From a virus, in the IMG/VR virus record IMGVR_UViG_3300028908_000009, positions 1 through 64,000 of that record: a stretch of 64,000 nucleotides of DNA. One strand, 5' to 3'. The position numbers and the translations under genes are program-made. Positions 1-12,200 of this stretch are shown in pieces. How positions within the stretch are numbered: position 1 is the first letter of the stretch; the number at the start of each line of letters is the position of its first letter. The notes below the pieces were generated by a model. It saw only the letters and a list, made by a program, of their open reading frames with translations, was not told where the DNA came from and ran no database searches.

Positions 1-1
1 G

Positions 2-256
2 CTGTGCAACACCCGCATCCAGGGCTCCGCCGCCGACCTCATGAAGTGGACCCTCCGGCGGCTGTTCGAGGAGGCTCCCGAGTGGGTGGAGGTCGTCACC
101 ACCACCCACGACAGCTTCATGCTCCAGGTCCCGGAGGAGCGGGGCGAGGAGGGGGCCGCCTGGCTGAAGGAGAAGATGGAAGCGCCGATCCCCTGGCTGG
201 GCAACCGGCGCTTCCGTGCCGAGGTCAGGACCGGCCGGACCTGGGCGGACGTCTAG
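2..256 (+). CDS. DNA polymerase I family (family A), C-terminal end, partial
   Basis: The gene is cut by the left edge, leaving about 84 residues. The reading frame starts at base 2. It shows the family-A finger/palm signature NTRIQGSAADLMK, then the palm motif C region reading THDSF, and the usual C-terminal ending with a conserved Trp (GRTWADV). Family-A polymerases normally have His-Asp-Glu in motif C; here a Ser follows the His-Asp, a variant to check. It would be the phage replicative polymerase, acting with the recombination genes at the right end of the window. Its stop overlaps by four bases the stop of the giant late gene on the other strand, so the two arms converge here without a spacer. 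Confidence 0.85.
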   Translation: MCNTRIQGSAADLMKWTLRRLFEEAPEWVEVVTTTHDSFMLQVPEERGEEGAAWLKEKMEAPIPWLGNRRFRAEVRTGRTWADV

Positions 257-3200
257 TCCCCGGGCGGCCCTTCCACCTCGAACCGGTTCATCGTCCGGCT
301 GAACCGCTCCCGGGCCTTCTCCAGGAGCGCCTGCGGGTCGTCGGACCTCATCAGCTCGTCCGCCAGCACCCGCCCGCCGTACACCTGGCTGATCATGTTG
401 GCCCACGCCTCCTTCTCGGCCCGTTCCATCCACGGCTCGGCGTGCCCGCCCATCAGGGCCCGCCCGGACCGCAGGGCCACCCAGCGGTAGAAGTAGTCGA
501 GGGCCGCGAGGATCGCCGACTGCCCGCCGATGGCGGTGGGGACGACGAGCTGGAGCCAGTTCCCCATGTGGACCATCTTGGCGAGGAACATGATCCCCGC
601 GAACATCCAGGGGTACTTCGCCAGCCACCGGAAGCGGAAGGCGGAGATCGCCTCGGGCGACGGGACGCCCAGCTCCCCGTGCGGCGGGATCGTCTGGAGC
701 ATCGCCCGCGCGGCCTCCCGCTCCTCCTCCGTGGCGTTCCGGCCGAGCCACCGGCGGAAGGCGACGTCCGGCGACTCCATCGGCGGGACGTCCACGTCGC
801 CCGTCTCGCCGGCCCGGACGAGGGCGTCGATGAGCTGGCGGACGCGGGCCAGCCGGGCCCCCTTCTCCCACGGCAGGCGCGTCTCCGGCTCCCTCGGCCC
901 GGGCCCGGCGTACACCTCGCCGTGGCCCCACTCCGGCCGCGTGGCCCGGAAAGGACGGGTCAGGAAGGTCTTCCGCCCGAGCCCGGCCAGGAACCGCTCC
1001 CAGGCGTCCAGCCGGCTGAGGTAGACGGACTCCCTCACCTCGGCCCGGGAGAAGCGGGCCCCCGCCCGGTCGGTGATCAGCCAGTCCCGCAGGGCCAGCG
1101 GGAAGGTCCGTAGCACCGCCCAGGCCCGCCCCGGCAGGGTGGACAGCACAGGCGGCCGGCCGGCGGGCGAGTAGTTCGGGTACACCCGCTCGGTGTGGTA
1201 GAGCGCCGTGTAGTCCCGGGCGTTCAGCTTCAGCCCGCCGATGTCGATGACCTCGTCCGGCACGCCGTCCATCGCCGCCCACCAGCGGAAGGCGCGGAAG
1301 GTGACGCCCTTGAAGTAGAGATCCGTCAGGTAGAGCCCGAACAGGGCAATCCTGGCGAGGCCCTCGTAGGCCCGCTTGATGGGCATGGTCGGGGAGAGCT
1401 TCTTCGTCTTCTCCCGGGCCCCGTAGAACTCCATGAACTGCTCGTAGCTGGAGATCAGGGCCTCCCGCCGGATGTCCCGCTTGAGGACCCCCTTGCCGGC
1501 GAAGAGGGCGAGGAACTTCCGCAGCCCCACGTCGAGGAAGGTGCCGGCCTCCAGCACGGCGGCCCCGGCGAGGAAGAACGGCGCGGCGAGCATACTGCTC
1601 AGGCTGGTGCTCATCCGCACGCCGCTGAAGAAGACCTGCGTCAGGTTCAGCGCCGTGCCGGCGATCGGGTCCACGAGGGTTCCCACCGCCCGCAGGGCGG
1701 AGACGAACAGGGTGTGGCGCGTCGGCGCGCTCGGGCCGAGCCGCAGGTCCTGCGCCGGGTCGATGGCGACCAGCCCCCGGATGAACCTGTCGAGGTTCGT
1801 CGGCTTCTGCCCGAACCAGTCCTTGAACCCGTTGTCCAGGTGGCGCTCCGCCAGGTCGGGAATCCCCAGCGTCCGCTGGACCCACATGTTGTAGAGCTCC
1901 CGCTGGGGCGAGGGGAGCTGCCTGGCGAGCCGCTCCCCGCGCACCTGGATCGGGGCGAGCCAGATGTAGTTCGCCGCCCGGCGGAGGTAGTTCGAGAAGG
2001 TCAGCAGGAAGCTGGGCAGCACCCGCTCCACCTTCTCCTCGCGCCGCTTCCCGTGGACGAAGCCGACGGGCGGGGGCTCCCGCAGGTCGGAGAAGGCCGT
2101 GGAGGAAGTGTCCTTCGCCAGCTCCCGCGCCCGCGACGCCGTCAGGGCCTCCTGGTGCGGGGCGTACTCCTTGATGTCCGCCCCCTCCGGCTCGGCGATC
2201 TGCGTGCGGGTCGCTCGCTTCTCCTCCAGCAGCTCCCGCATCGCTTCGAGGTCGCGCTCCACCGTCTCCAGGCGCTTCTTCCGGGCCTTGATGATCCGGC
2301 GAGCCTTGCGACGGGCCTTGCGGAAGATGGACTCCTCCTCCTCGTTCTCCAGCTCGTACACGACGGAGTCCAGGTCGAAGCCACAGGCCGCGAGCAGGCC
2401 GGCGGGCGAGCCCTCCTTCTCCGCTTCGAGGGCCTGCTCGAACATCGAGATCTCCCGCTGGAGCATGTCCCGCTCGTACTCCAGCGCCCAGGTGGTCATC
2501 AGCGCCGGGGCCACCCGGGTCTCCTCGTAGATGCTGGCCCGGGCTTCGAGCCACTGCTCCTTGATCCGGTCGGTAACCTTTCGGAACCGGCGGTAGAGCT
2601 CGACGAGGCTGACCTCGACGGTCTTCTTCACGGGCGACAGCGGGCCGGGCCGGACGGTGTAGTAATGGCGATCCAGCCCCGAGGCCACCGCCTGCTCCGG
2701 CGTGAGGTCGCCGTTCAGCATCCGCCAGAGCAGGTGGTCCAGTCGCGGGATCCGCTCCACCGCCTCGAAGATGTCGTCCACCTCGGCGAGGATCTGCTTG
2801 AGCCAGACGAGGCGGCCCATCAGGGCGGCCCGGTGGAGGGCCCACGGGTTCCGCTCCAGCTCGCCCTCGGCGATCCGCTCGTAGAGCAGGCGGGGGGTGG
2901 GGGCCTGGAGCTCCGGCCCGATCACGGCCTCCATCCGCTTCGTGTGGGCGGAGAGGTTCTCCATCGTGAGCAGGAGGGTCCGCGTCTCGGCCAGCAGGTC
3001 GGCGATGATGAGCTTCGTCCACTTGACGGGACCGAGCCGCTTCCCCTTCCGCAGGGTCGGGTTGACCGCCTCGATGTTCTCGCGGATCACCCGCATGTCC
3101 GCAGTCTCCGCCTCGTCCAGGGCGGCCTCGCGGAGCTTCGAGTAGTTCCGCAGCACCCGGTCCATCAGCTCCCGGGCCTTCTCGTTCGGGCGACCCTGGT

Positions 3201-6200
3201 CGTCCTGGTGCGCCATCGTGACGGGCGGTAGGACGGTGTAGGGGTCGTCCACCGTGTCGAGGAAGTGGAAGTGCCGCGCGACGGCGTAGAGAAGGTCGGG
3301 GTGCAGCTCGGACAGCTTCGACGGGTCCCGCGACCACTGGGCGACGATCTCCGCCGCCTCCTCCAGGGACAGCTTCCGCCCCTCGCCGCGCCGCCGGGCG
3401 ATGCCCCGCATCGCGTCCAGCTCGGTCCGCAGCTTCTGCGTGGCCGAGACCAGGAGCTTGTGCCGCTTGAGGGCGGCGATGAGGGCCTCGTCGATCTGCG
3501 GGAGGAGGTCCAGCGGGGGCTCCCAGCCGAACGGGAAGATGCGCGACCCGTCCGCCATCGGCAGGCCCAGCTTCCGAAGCGCCCGGAGCAGGTGGGCCTT
3601 GCGGACCTGGCGGTAGCGCCCGCCGGGCATGGAGAGCTGGCCGATCCGCCGGACGATCCAGGCGGCCCGCTCCGCGTCCGACAGGATCTCGAAGGCCCAC
3701 TCCGGCAGCCCCTCGCCCCGGCGCGCGAGGTCGAGGGCCAGGAGCCGGGGGTCCTTCTCCATGACCATCTCGTACATGCCGTCGTAGGACTGGAGCACCG
3801 AGGTGGGGACCGGCAGCCCCTTCTCCAGGGCCTCGGCGATCGCCAGCAGGTGCTCCCGCTTGGAGGCGTCGGGGTGGAGCGCCTTCCACAGCGGCCAGGG
3901 CATCTTCCACGGGGCCGGCCCGCCGGCGGCGGTCATCGCCATCTGCCGCCAGGCCCCGGGTGCGAACTCCCCGAGATCCCGAAGCCGGGACCGGTCGAAG
4001 ACGACGACCGCAGGCTCGTTGCCGTGGAGGGTGGCCCGCAGCACGACGCCGTCCGGCAGCGCGTCGGCGGGGTCGAGCCCCAGCGACTCCGCCATCCTGG
4101 GCACCTGCCGGAGGACCTGCCGGATCGTCAGGTTCCGCTCGTGGACCTTCTCCGAGTCCAGCCTGCTCCAGACGCGCCGGGGGATGGCCCCCAGGTCCAG
4201 CAGGCGGACCAGGCGAGCCTCCGTGGCGCGGGCGTCCAGGTAGAGCGACTGGACGCCGCGCACGTCCACCCAGTTCCCCTCGCCGAGGAAGACCTCCTTC
4301 TGCTCGACGTTCCTCTGCCGCCCACCCCGCAGGACCGGCACGGCCGGCTGCCGCCAGTGGTCGGCATCGAGCTGGAGGTAGAGCCGGGTCTTCACCGGCA
4401 CGTCCCACCGGTTCGCCCACTCGGAGCCGGCCTGGAGAGCGGCCCAGTAATCCACCATGCGGAGGTTCCGCAGGTCCGCCAGCTCCTGGACCTCCACCGC
4501 CGTCAGCTTCTTCCCGGCGACGGCCAGCGGCAGGACCGTGGAGGAGTCCTTCACCACCGTCACCGCCGGCCGACCGGGCACGACGATGTGAACGGCGTCG
4601 AAGGTGGACCCGCTGTCGTCCCACAGCCAGCGGAGGAACTCCACCACCGGGCGGGAGGGCGGCTTCGTGGGATGGAGCCCCTCGCGCAGGTCGCGGACGA
4701 ACCGCGCCAGGTCGCCGCCGTACCGGGCCGTGACGAACCCCCGGAGGGTGCCGGGGACGTTGACGATGTCGTCACCCTCGGCGGAGACCTCCAGCACCAG
4801 CGGGTTCCCGGGGAAGACCCTGACCTCGTGGACGTAGCCGTGCCCGTTGACGGCCAGGGCGTCCACCGCGTCGGCCTCGTCCTCCCAGGCGAGGAGGAAC
4901 CCGCCGCCCCCCGGGGGATGGCTCAGGCGGAGGGAGAGCCCGAGGGAGTAGACGTAGGCGAGGTGCCCGGGCCAGGCGAAGGGGTCTTCCCCGACGTACC
5001 GGGCTCCGGGGGCGGAGGGCTTCCGGTCGGCGAGGAGCTCGGGGAGGTCCTCTCGCCAGACGGGGAGCCTGAACCACCGGAGCTTTCGCCAGATCCGGCC
5101 AGCGGGTCGGGCCGCGAGAGAAGGCCGGCGATCCCTTCCCACATCGGAGCCTTCGCGCGGCGCTCGGGCGGCAAGCTGTCCACTGCCATCCGGTAGAGCT
5201 TCTCCACGTCCAGGCCCTCCCGCTTCGCCCGCCAGAGCATCGTTCGGAGATACGGGGATACCCCGTCGGTCCGCATCAGGGCCAGGAAGATGCCTACCTC
5301 CGCCCGGTGCTCCTCGGAGCTCAGGTAGATCGTCGGCGGCAGGTGCAGCCCCAGTTCTTCCAGCTTGCTCTTGTCCACTTTCTTCACTGCTCATCCCCTT
5401 GATCGGGATATGCCCGAAGGTGTTTTTCTCCTTCTCGTAGAGCGCCCAGGCGGTCTTCGTGACCCTGACCGCCTCGACGAGCGCCTGGCGGTCCGCCATC
5501 AGCGTGTCGATCAGCTCCTTCCCGAGCCTGGCGAGCATCGGGGCGGCGTAGCGCGTGAGCTGCTGCACCGCCCACTGCCACTCGGGGGCCGTGTGGTCGA
5601 AGGCCCCTCCGCCGTGCGCGATCTCGTGGACCGCCACCTCGAAGAAGGTATCGACGATGCGCTCGACATGCACGCGCAGGTAGGAGGTGACGACCTCGTC
5701 CTCCTCCGGCGACAGCTCCCCCTCGGCCCACCGCTGGAGCTTGACCACGTCGTGCCTGTCGAAGCCGGCGTGGCGGAGGATCGTGATCGGGTTGAGAACG
5801 TACCCACGGAGAGCCCGCGAGGCGTTCATCTCCTCGACGGGGAACCCCTCGCCCAGGATCTCCCGCAGCACCTTGACCCGTTCGCCTTCCTCCAACCAGT
5901 CCAGCGGCACGCTGCGGGAGTAGCCGAGCACGTTCGGCTTATCGGTCAGCTCCCAGCCGAGGAAAGGATTCACGCTGTAGGTGAACCTTTGGAGACCGAA
6001 GCCGACCTGTCCGGGTAGGGGGATCGAGCCGAGCCCTAGCTCTTCCTTGGCGGGCAGTCCATGCTTGCCCAACAGCGACTCGACATCCACCCGGAGCCGG
6101 GCCAGCACCGACAGGATGGAGGTGAAGAACTTCCCCTCCCGGATGCCCTTCACGACCAGCTTGCCGCCCGGGTCCTTGTCGAAGACGTCGGTCGTTCGGA

Positions 6201-9200
6201 AGAGGTGGAACTTCTGCGGCTTGCCTCCGGCGTGTACGGAGGTCGGCGGCAGCTCGCCGTAGGACTCCTCGACATACTTGATCGAGAGCCGCCTGGCGGC
6301 GTCCTGCACGAAACTGTCGATCTTCTCCCGAATGATGTTCTGGACGGAAGATTGGTAGTTCGCCTTCAGGTCCTCCCGCGAGGGCAGGAAGGGATACTCC
6401 GCGTCCCGCTCCGGCACCTCCGGGTCGATGTCGATGAAGAGCGCGCTCCCGAGCTGGTTCACGATCTGGACGGTCTGGTTCCCGAGCAGGCTTATCACCG
6501 GCATGGTGAACTGCGGCAGCCCACGGATGGAGATGTGAGCGATGATCATCCGGCTGTGGCTGGGCAGGATGGCACCGGTCGATTTCTGCCCGATCCCCCA
6601 CACCTGTACGTTGCTCTTCTTCAGGCTGCCCTCGATGGCCCCCGCGATCTCCGGCAGGGGCACGAGCCCGATGTCGGAGGCATCCACGCCCTCCCCTCGC
6701 CAGAAGTCGTAGGCATCGTTTCCTACCAGCGGCCGCGTCGCCCCCTCGTTGTCCAGCCAGCCCGGGACCGGGAGCCCCAGCGACTTCAGTGCCTTCTTCA
6801 GCACCGGCAGCGGGAAGAACGACATGGCCCTGGACGGGCCGCTGTTCAGGCCCATCACCAGTTGCTGCAATGGAGTGGAGAGCAGATGCCCCGATCCCAG
6901 GGCCTCTACCAACGAGGTGACCAGCTCCGCCCGCCGCTCATCGGGGGAGCAATACCACCACCACCGCTCGGCCAGTTCGGCGAGACGCGAGCCCTCGGGA
7001 GCGATGGTCCCGATGGAGAGGTTCTGGATGGAGGCGCGAGGGTCATCCCCCATCACGAGGCCCTTCCAGGCGTCGGGGATCTCGAACTCGAACCGGACCG
7101 CCTGGTCCAGCAGCCCCAGCTCGGCGTAGGACTGGAGGGTGAGGGCCCACTCCATCGTGGGTCGCAGGAAGCGGTTCAGCGCCGGGCCGGGGAGGCTCTC
7201 AAGGAAATCGTGCATCTGCTTCCCGGCCAGCTCCGCATCGTTGGGCGGGGCACCGTCGATGTAGCCGGGAAGCCGGGCCTCCGGCGGGTACTTCCAGCGG
7301 AGGATGTCGGTCTCCCTGTCACGCTCCATGTCGAAGAGCATGGAGGGGAACCGCATCGTGATCCGCGTGCCCATCGGGTCGTCGGGCCGGGCCGGCCGGG
7401 TCGTCATCCGGGCCTTCATCGTCTGCCGGTACTCGTGCGGATCGACTTCCAGCTCGGTGACGGTCGAGCCGTCGTTCGTCCAGACCTGCACCTCCGAGAA
7501 GACGAAGATCGCCTTCGCGCCGATCCCGAACCCCCCGACGGTGCCCTCCTTCTCCTGGATCTTCACGTTCGCCAGGGAGAGGAAGTGCTTCCGGATCGTC
7601 TCTGGGCTCATCCCGTCCCCGTCGTCCTCGACCGTCAGGGCCAGGTTGGCCGGATCGACGGCGAGACGGATGCGCCCGCCGGTGCCGCCGTGTCGGCGGC
7701 GAACGGCCCCGAGAGCATTCTGCACGGCCTCGCGGATGGCGACGCCGACGGGGTGGGACTGGTATCGCCCGGCCGTCTGGTCGTGCAGGACGTTGGAGAT
7801 GTTGATCTCGCCCCGCACCTCTTCCTGCGGCTCGCCCGCTTCCATCGGCTGCTCCCGCCACTCGTTCGGCTGCGGTGGGTACAGCTCGTCCTCGTTGTGC
7901 GCGTCGATGATCCGGATGTTCTCCGGATCGAGCACGGCGACGATGTCGTTGGGCGGCCCGAGATCGACGAGGTCGGTGAAGATCGCCCCGTCGTGACCAC
8001 CCTTGATCGCGCGATCGACGTTCTCCCCCATGCCGACGAGGTTCCAGGGCTTTCCCTTCGCCGGGACGATGAGCGGGTTCCGGAGCCGAACGGCATTCCG
8101 CCGGATGAGATTGAGCTGGATCAGCCCGCGAGCGTGGACGAGCTTGACGAAGTAGTCGTCCGGGTCGGGCTGCTCCCCGGACATGTCCAGCGGCGGCTCG
8201 CGGAACCACTCCCTCGGGAGAGAGGTGAAGAGATCCCTCGCGGCCTCGACGAACCCCTCGGGAACGGGGTCATCAAGGTCCGCGTCCAGGAACTTGGGTA
8301 GCCGGAATAGCAGCCTGCCAATCAACCTCATGCCCAGCACGTAGGGGGCATGTGAGGCGTTGTACGGGATCTCCAGCTCGTTCTCGTAGAGGGTGCGATC
8401 CATCAGCGCGACTCTCGGCATCGCCATGGCGACGTGGGCGATGGGGGAGAGCAGCACGTGGTAAAGCAGCGTATCGTATCCCTCCAGCACGGCATCCAGG
8501 TAAACCCCGTACTTCTCCAGGAACTCCTTATCCGCCAGGTTCGTAAAGGCTGCATCCAGCAGCGTGTAGTAGAGGCGGACGACCTGACCGCCGGTCCACC
8601 CCAACCGCCTTACGATGGCTTGCCCGAGGTCGGCCATGAGCATGGCGGCGTGATCGATAGCCGCAGACTCCTTGTCGCCTTCCTCAATCCTCCTTGCCGC
8701 CGCCTTCAGTGCCTCGAACTCCGGCAGGCTCTGTACCTCGGGCGGAATGTCACGAGCCGTATAGCGCCCCGGCCCGTCCATGAGGGCTATCGTTCCGAAC
8801 GTTTCAAGACGGTGCAGCGGGAAACCCGTATCGAGACTGGCCGCGAAATCGTATGCCCTGGCGAGGTGGGTGAGGGCCCCCGATCCGAGGAGGCGCTGAA
8901 CGAACTCCCTTCCCCCCAGGCCGTAGGCGCACCACCAGCGCCACATGCTATCTATCCACTGGTCGGCCTCGGCCGCCTCCGTGTCATCGTAGCCCGGGGG
9001 GAAGTCCAGCACTTCTTCGCTGTAGAGCTCATCGAGCGTCGCGGGGTCGAAGGCTTGTCGCTCAGGAAGGCGGAAAATCCCCTCCTCTACCAGGACCTGG
9101 ATGGCCCTCTTCTCCAGGGGTTCGAGGGGGGCGAAGCCGAGCCCCTTGTTCGTCAACGCCATGCGGGCAATATTGCCGATGTTGCTGGAGGTAAAGGTGG

Positions 9201-12200
9201 CATGGGACGCCCCGAAGATGGTATGGAAGAGGAGACCGGTCGGGACGGCCCACGTGAACGCCGCACGCCTCGTGGTCATATACAACCACGCTTCTCGGAC
9301 ACGAGGGTCGGGATGGTTGAGAAACCCCATCTCGACGATGAAGACGAAAGGCCCCTCGTAGAGGTCATGCTGGAAGCCCGGCCAGGCGAGCAGCGCAGCC
9401 AGCCCCCGCTTCATCGGATCGGCGTCGAGAAGCTGGTTCTTGACGATGGGCTTTGCCGCCTTCTCCAGCGCCGCGTGGAGCACCCCCAGCAGAGGTGCCC
9501 GGTTCCCCGGGGAGGCATCCAGCTTCGTGAGGAGGGTCCACGTGGCCGGCTCGACATACTCGGCGAGGTAGCGCTGCTGGGCCTTCATCATCTGTAGGGG
9601 CGTCGGGACCTCGCCCTCCTCCAGGTTCCAGGGCAGGGGGATCCGTGGGGGAAGCGGAGCATTCTTGTCCACGAGCCAGCGCAGCTTCGGCATCGATTCG
9701 AGCAGCCGTCGGGCTTCCGCTCCCCAGGTTCCGCTCGACGCCAGCACCTCCTTCATGGCGCGCCTGACCTTGTCAGGCCCGGAAACCATGGCGAGGAATC
9801 CAAGCCCGCTGATGGTGGACACGTAGGCGGCGATTCCCTGGGAGGTACGTACCTCCGTTGGAGGGGAGGATCTGTAACCCCTCTTCAGGTCGGCCTTGAT
9901 TCGGAGGGCCCACCAGATCAGTCCATCGGACACCTCGCCCAACGGGTCCCGCGACTCCTCGCCAAAGCGAAGTGGATTACGATACGACGGCTTGTGGAAG
10001 AAGGTATGCAGGCTCTTCCGGAGCACGGAACCCGAGGGGAGGGTGGCCCATTCGAGGGGGAAGCTGGACGGGACGCTCCCGGTGAAGGTCTTCTCCACGA
10101 GCTGGGGCCAGCGCCGACGAAGCTCCTCGACGGCCGTCTTCCACATCTCCAGCCGACGACGCCTGGCCTCCTCGCTCTCGCCCACGTAGGCCCGCCTGAC
10201 GATGATTTGCTTCTGGTACTTGAAGAAGACCTTGAAGTCGTCCCGTGCGGCCGTCCTGGAGAAGTGCGGCTCAGCGGGAAGAGCCTTCTCCGCTGCCCAC
10301 GCCAGCTTGTTGAGCGCCAGCTCGGTGAACGAGCGGGAGGTGACGGGGTCGGTGGCGGCCCACACGGCCATCCTGGCCGAGTAGGCACCGGTCACCTCTC
10401 CCAGCCTCTCCTTCTCGTACTGGAGGAACGTCGGGTCGGCCGTCCCGTGGTAGAAGATGATCGGCGAGCCGTCCGGGTGAACGAGGACCGAGTCCTGGAC
10501 CCACTTCCAGATCGGCCACGTGCTGTCGTCGTCCCCCACCTCCATCGCCTGCTGCTGCCACACGGGCGTGGCGATGGTCGGCTCGGTCGCGTCCTCCGCC
10601 TTCGCGCGGGCGTTCAGGACCTTCTTCGCCTGCCGAACGAACTGGCGAGCCGCCAGCCACCCGCCGGCCTTCTCGTAGCCGTCCGCCTGGCGGAGGACGG
10701 CCGCCGCGTCGGAACCGTCCCGCTCGACGACGTCCGGTCCCGGCGGGGCCTCGGGCAGCTCCTCCTCCAGCTCGGAGATGGTGTCTCGCAGGGCCTGCAC
10801 CTCCCCCTTCGTCAGCTCCCGGGGGCTCTCCAGCCGCTCGACCGCCTCGGCCGCCCGGCTGAGGATGTCCGGCTCGACGCCCATCATCTCCCGCCGGGCC
10901 TGCTCGAACTCGGCTGCCGCCCGGGGATCGACCTCCGCGAGCCGGAGCTCGCCCCGGTCGGTCAGCTCCCACCGGACGGGCAGGCCGGGCACCGGCGTGA
11001 ACGACCAGCCGGGCCCGGCGAGGTCGTGGTAGCGGACCGGCGTGATCCGCCCGGACCGGTCCTGGAACCACGGCTCGCCGGCCCACTGCACGACGGCGAG
11101 CCTGTCCCCGGAGGGCGTCCGAGCGACGCCGATGGCGATCGGCTGCTCCTCGTCGAAGCCGGCGAACGCCCGCGAGGCGGCCACCTTCTGCTGCTTCGCC
11201 GCCTCCCAGGGACGGGTCTCCCAGTCCCGGGCCGAGGGAACGGCCAGCTCCTTCCCGAGCGGGATGTTGATGTCCCCCCGCACGGGCTCCGGCGCGGGCC
11301 CCTCGCCGTCCGCCTCGATCGCCCGGGCCTCCTCCCGCGTCAGGACGGTTCGGACTGGCTTCGCCTCCGCCCCGCTCGTGAAGGTGGCGACGACCTCCCG
11401 GGGGCCGAGGTCCTCCAGCCGCGCCCGGGTCTTCGCCTTCACCCGCTCCCGCAGGGCGGTGAACTCGTTGGGCCGATCCTCGCCCCGGAGGAACTGCGGC
11501 AGGTCGGCCCCGAGGGCCTGCACGTCCTCCCACCGGTAGACCCGGACCCGGCCCGTTCGCGGGTCCCGCGCGACCAGCGGGGGGACGGGCACCCCTGCCT
11601 CGTCCAGCCGGCCGGCCAGCTCCAGCGCCGGCGCGAGGAGGCCGGGCAGGGAGCCGTCCTGCATCGCCGGCGGGTCCGGGAGCTGCACGTCGTGCCGGTT
11701 GGCCGCCTGTACCAGCTCGTCCGCCCAGCGGACCACGGCGGCCCGACCGGCGACCTCCACCACGCCCGGACCCCGCAGCCCGGGCTCGCGGAAGAAGGCG
11801 TCGGTGTCGATCCCGAGCAGGCGATCGACCCTCCGAACACCCTCCGCCGAGCCGGCCAGCCGGCTGGCCTCCTCGATGACGGCCACCGCACCGGTGTTGG
11901 CCGCCGCCAGCTCGGCGTCCGACATGGTGCCCAGGGCCGGCCGGAGGAACTCCAGGTCCTCCGCCACCTTCTCGGCCACCTCGATCGGGCGCGGGTCGCC
12001 CGTCGCGTCCACGGCCTCCCTCGCGTGCCGGCGGGCCGTGTCGAGCCGCGCCGAGGCCCAGAGAGGCGAGGCCGCCATCTGCGGGTCCCGGACGCCCTGG
12101 GGCTCCGGGGCGGGCGCGGGAGGCCCCTCCGCGCGCGTGAGCGGCCGGACCTCCGGGATCGGCGTCTGGAGCACGCCCGGCGTCGCCCGGGGCACGGGCT

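Noticed and set aside
1195-3231. Long plus-strand ORF opposite the giant gene
   Set aside because: Arg/Gly/Pro/Leu-rich shadow of the minus-strand gene, with no ribosome site. The same applies to 9994-13860, 6061-8301 and other plus-strand ORFs across the late arm.
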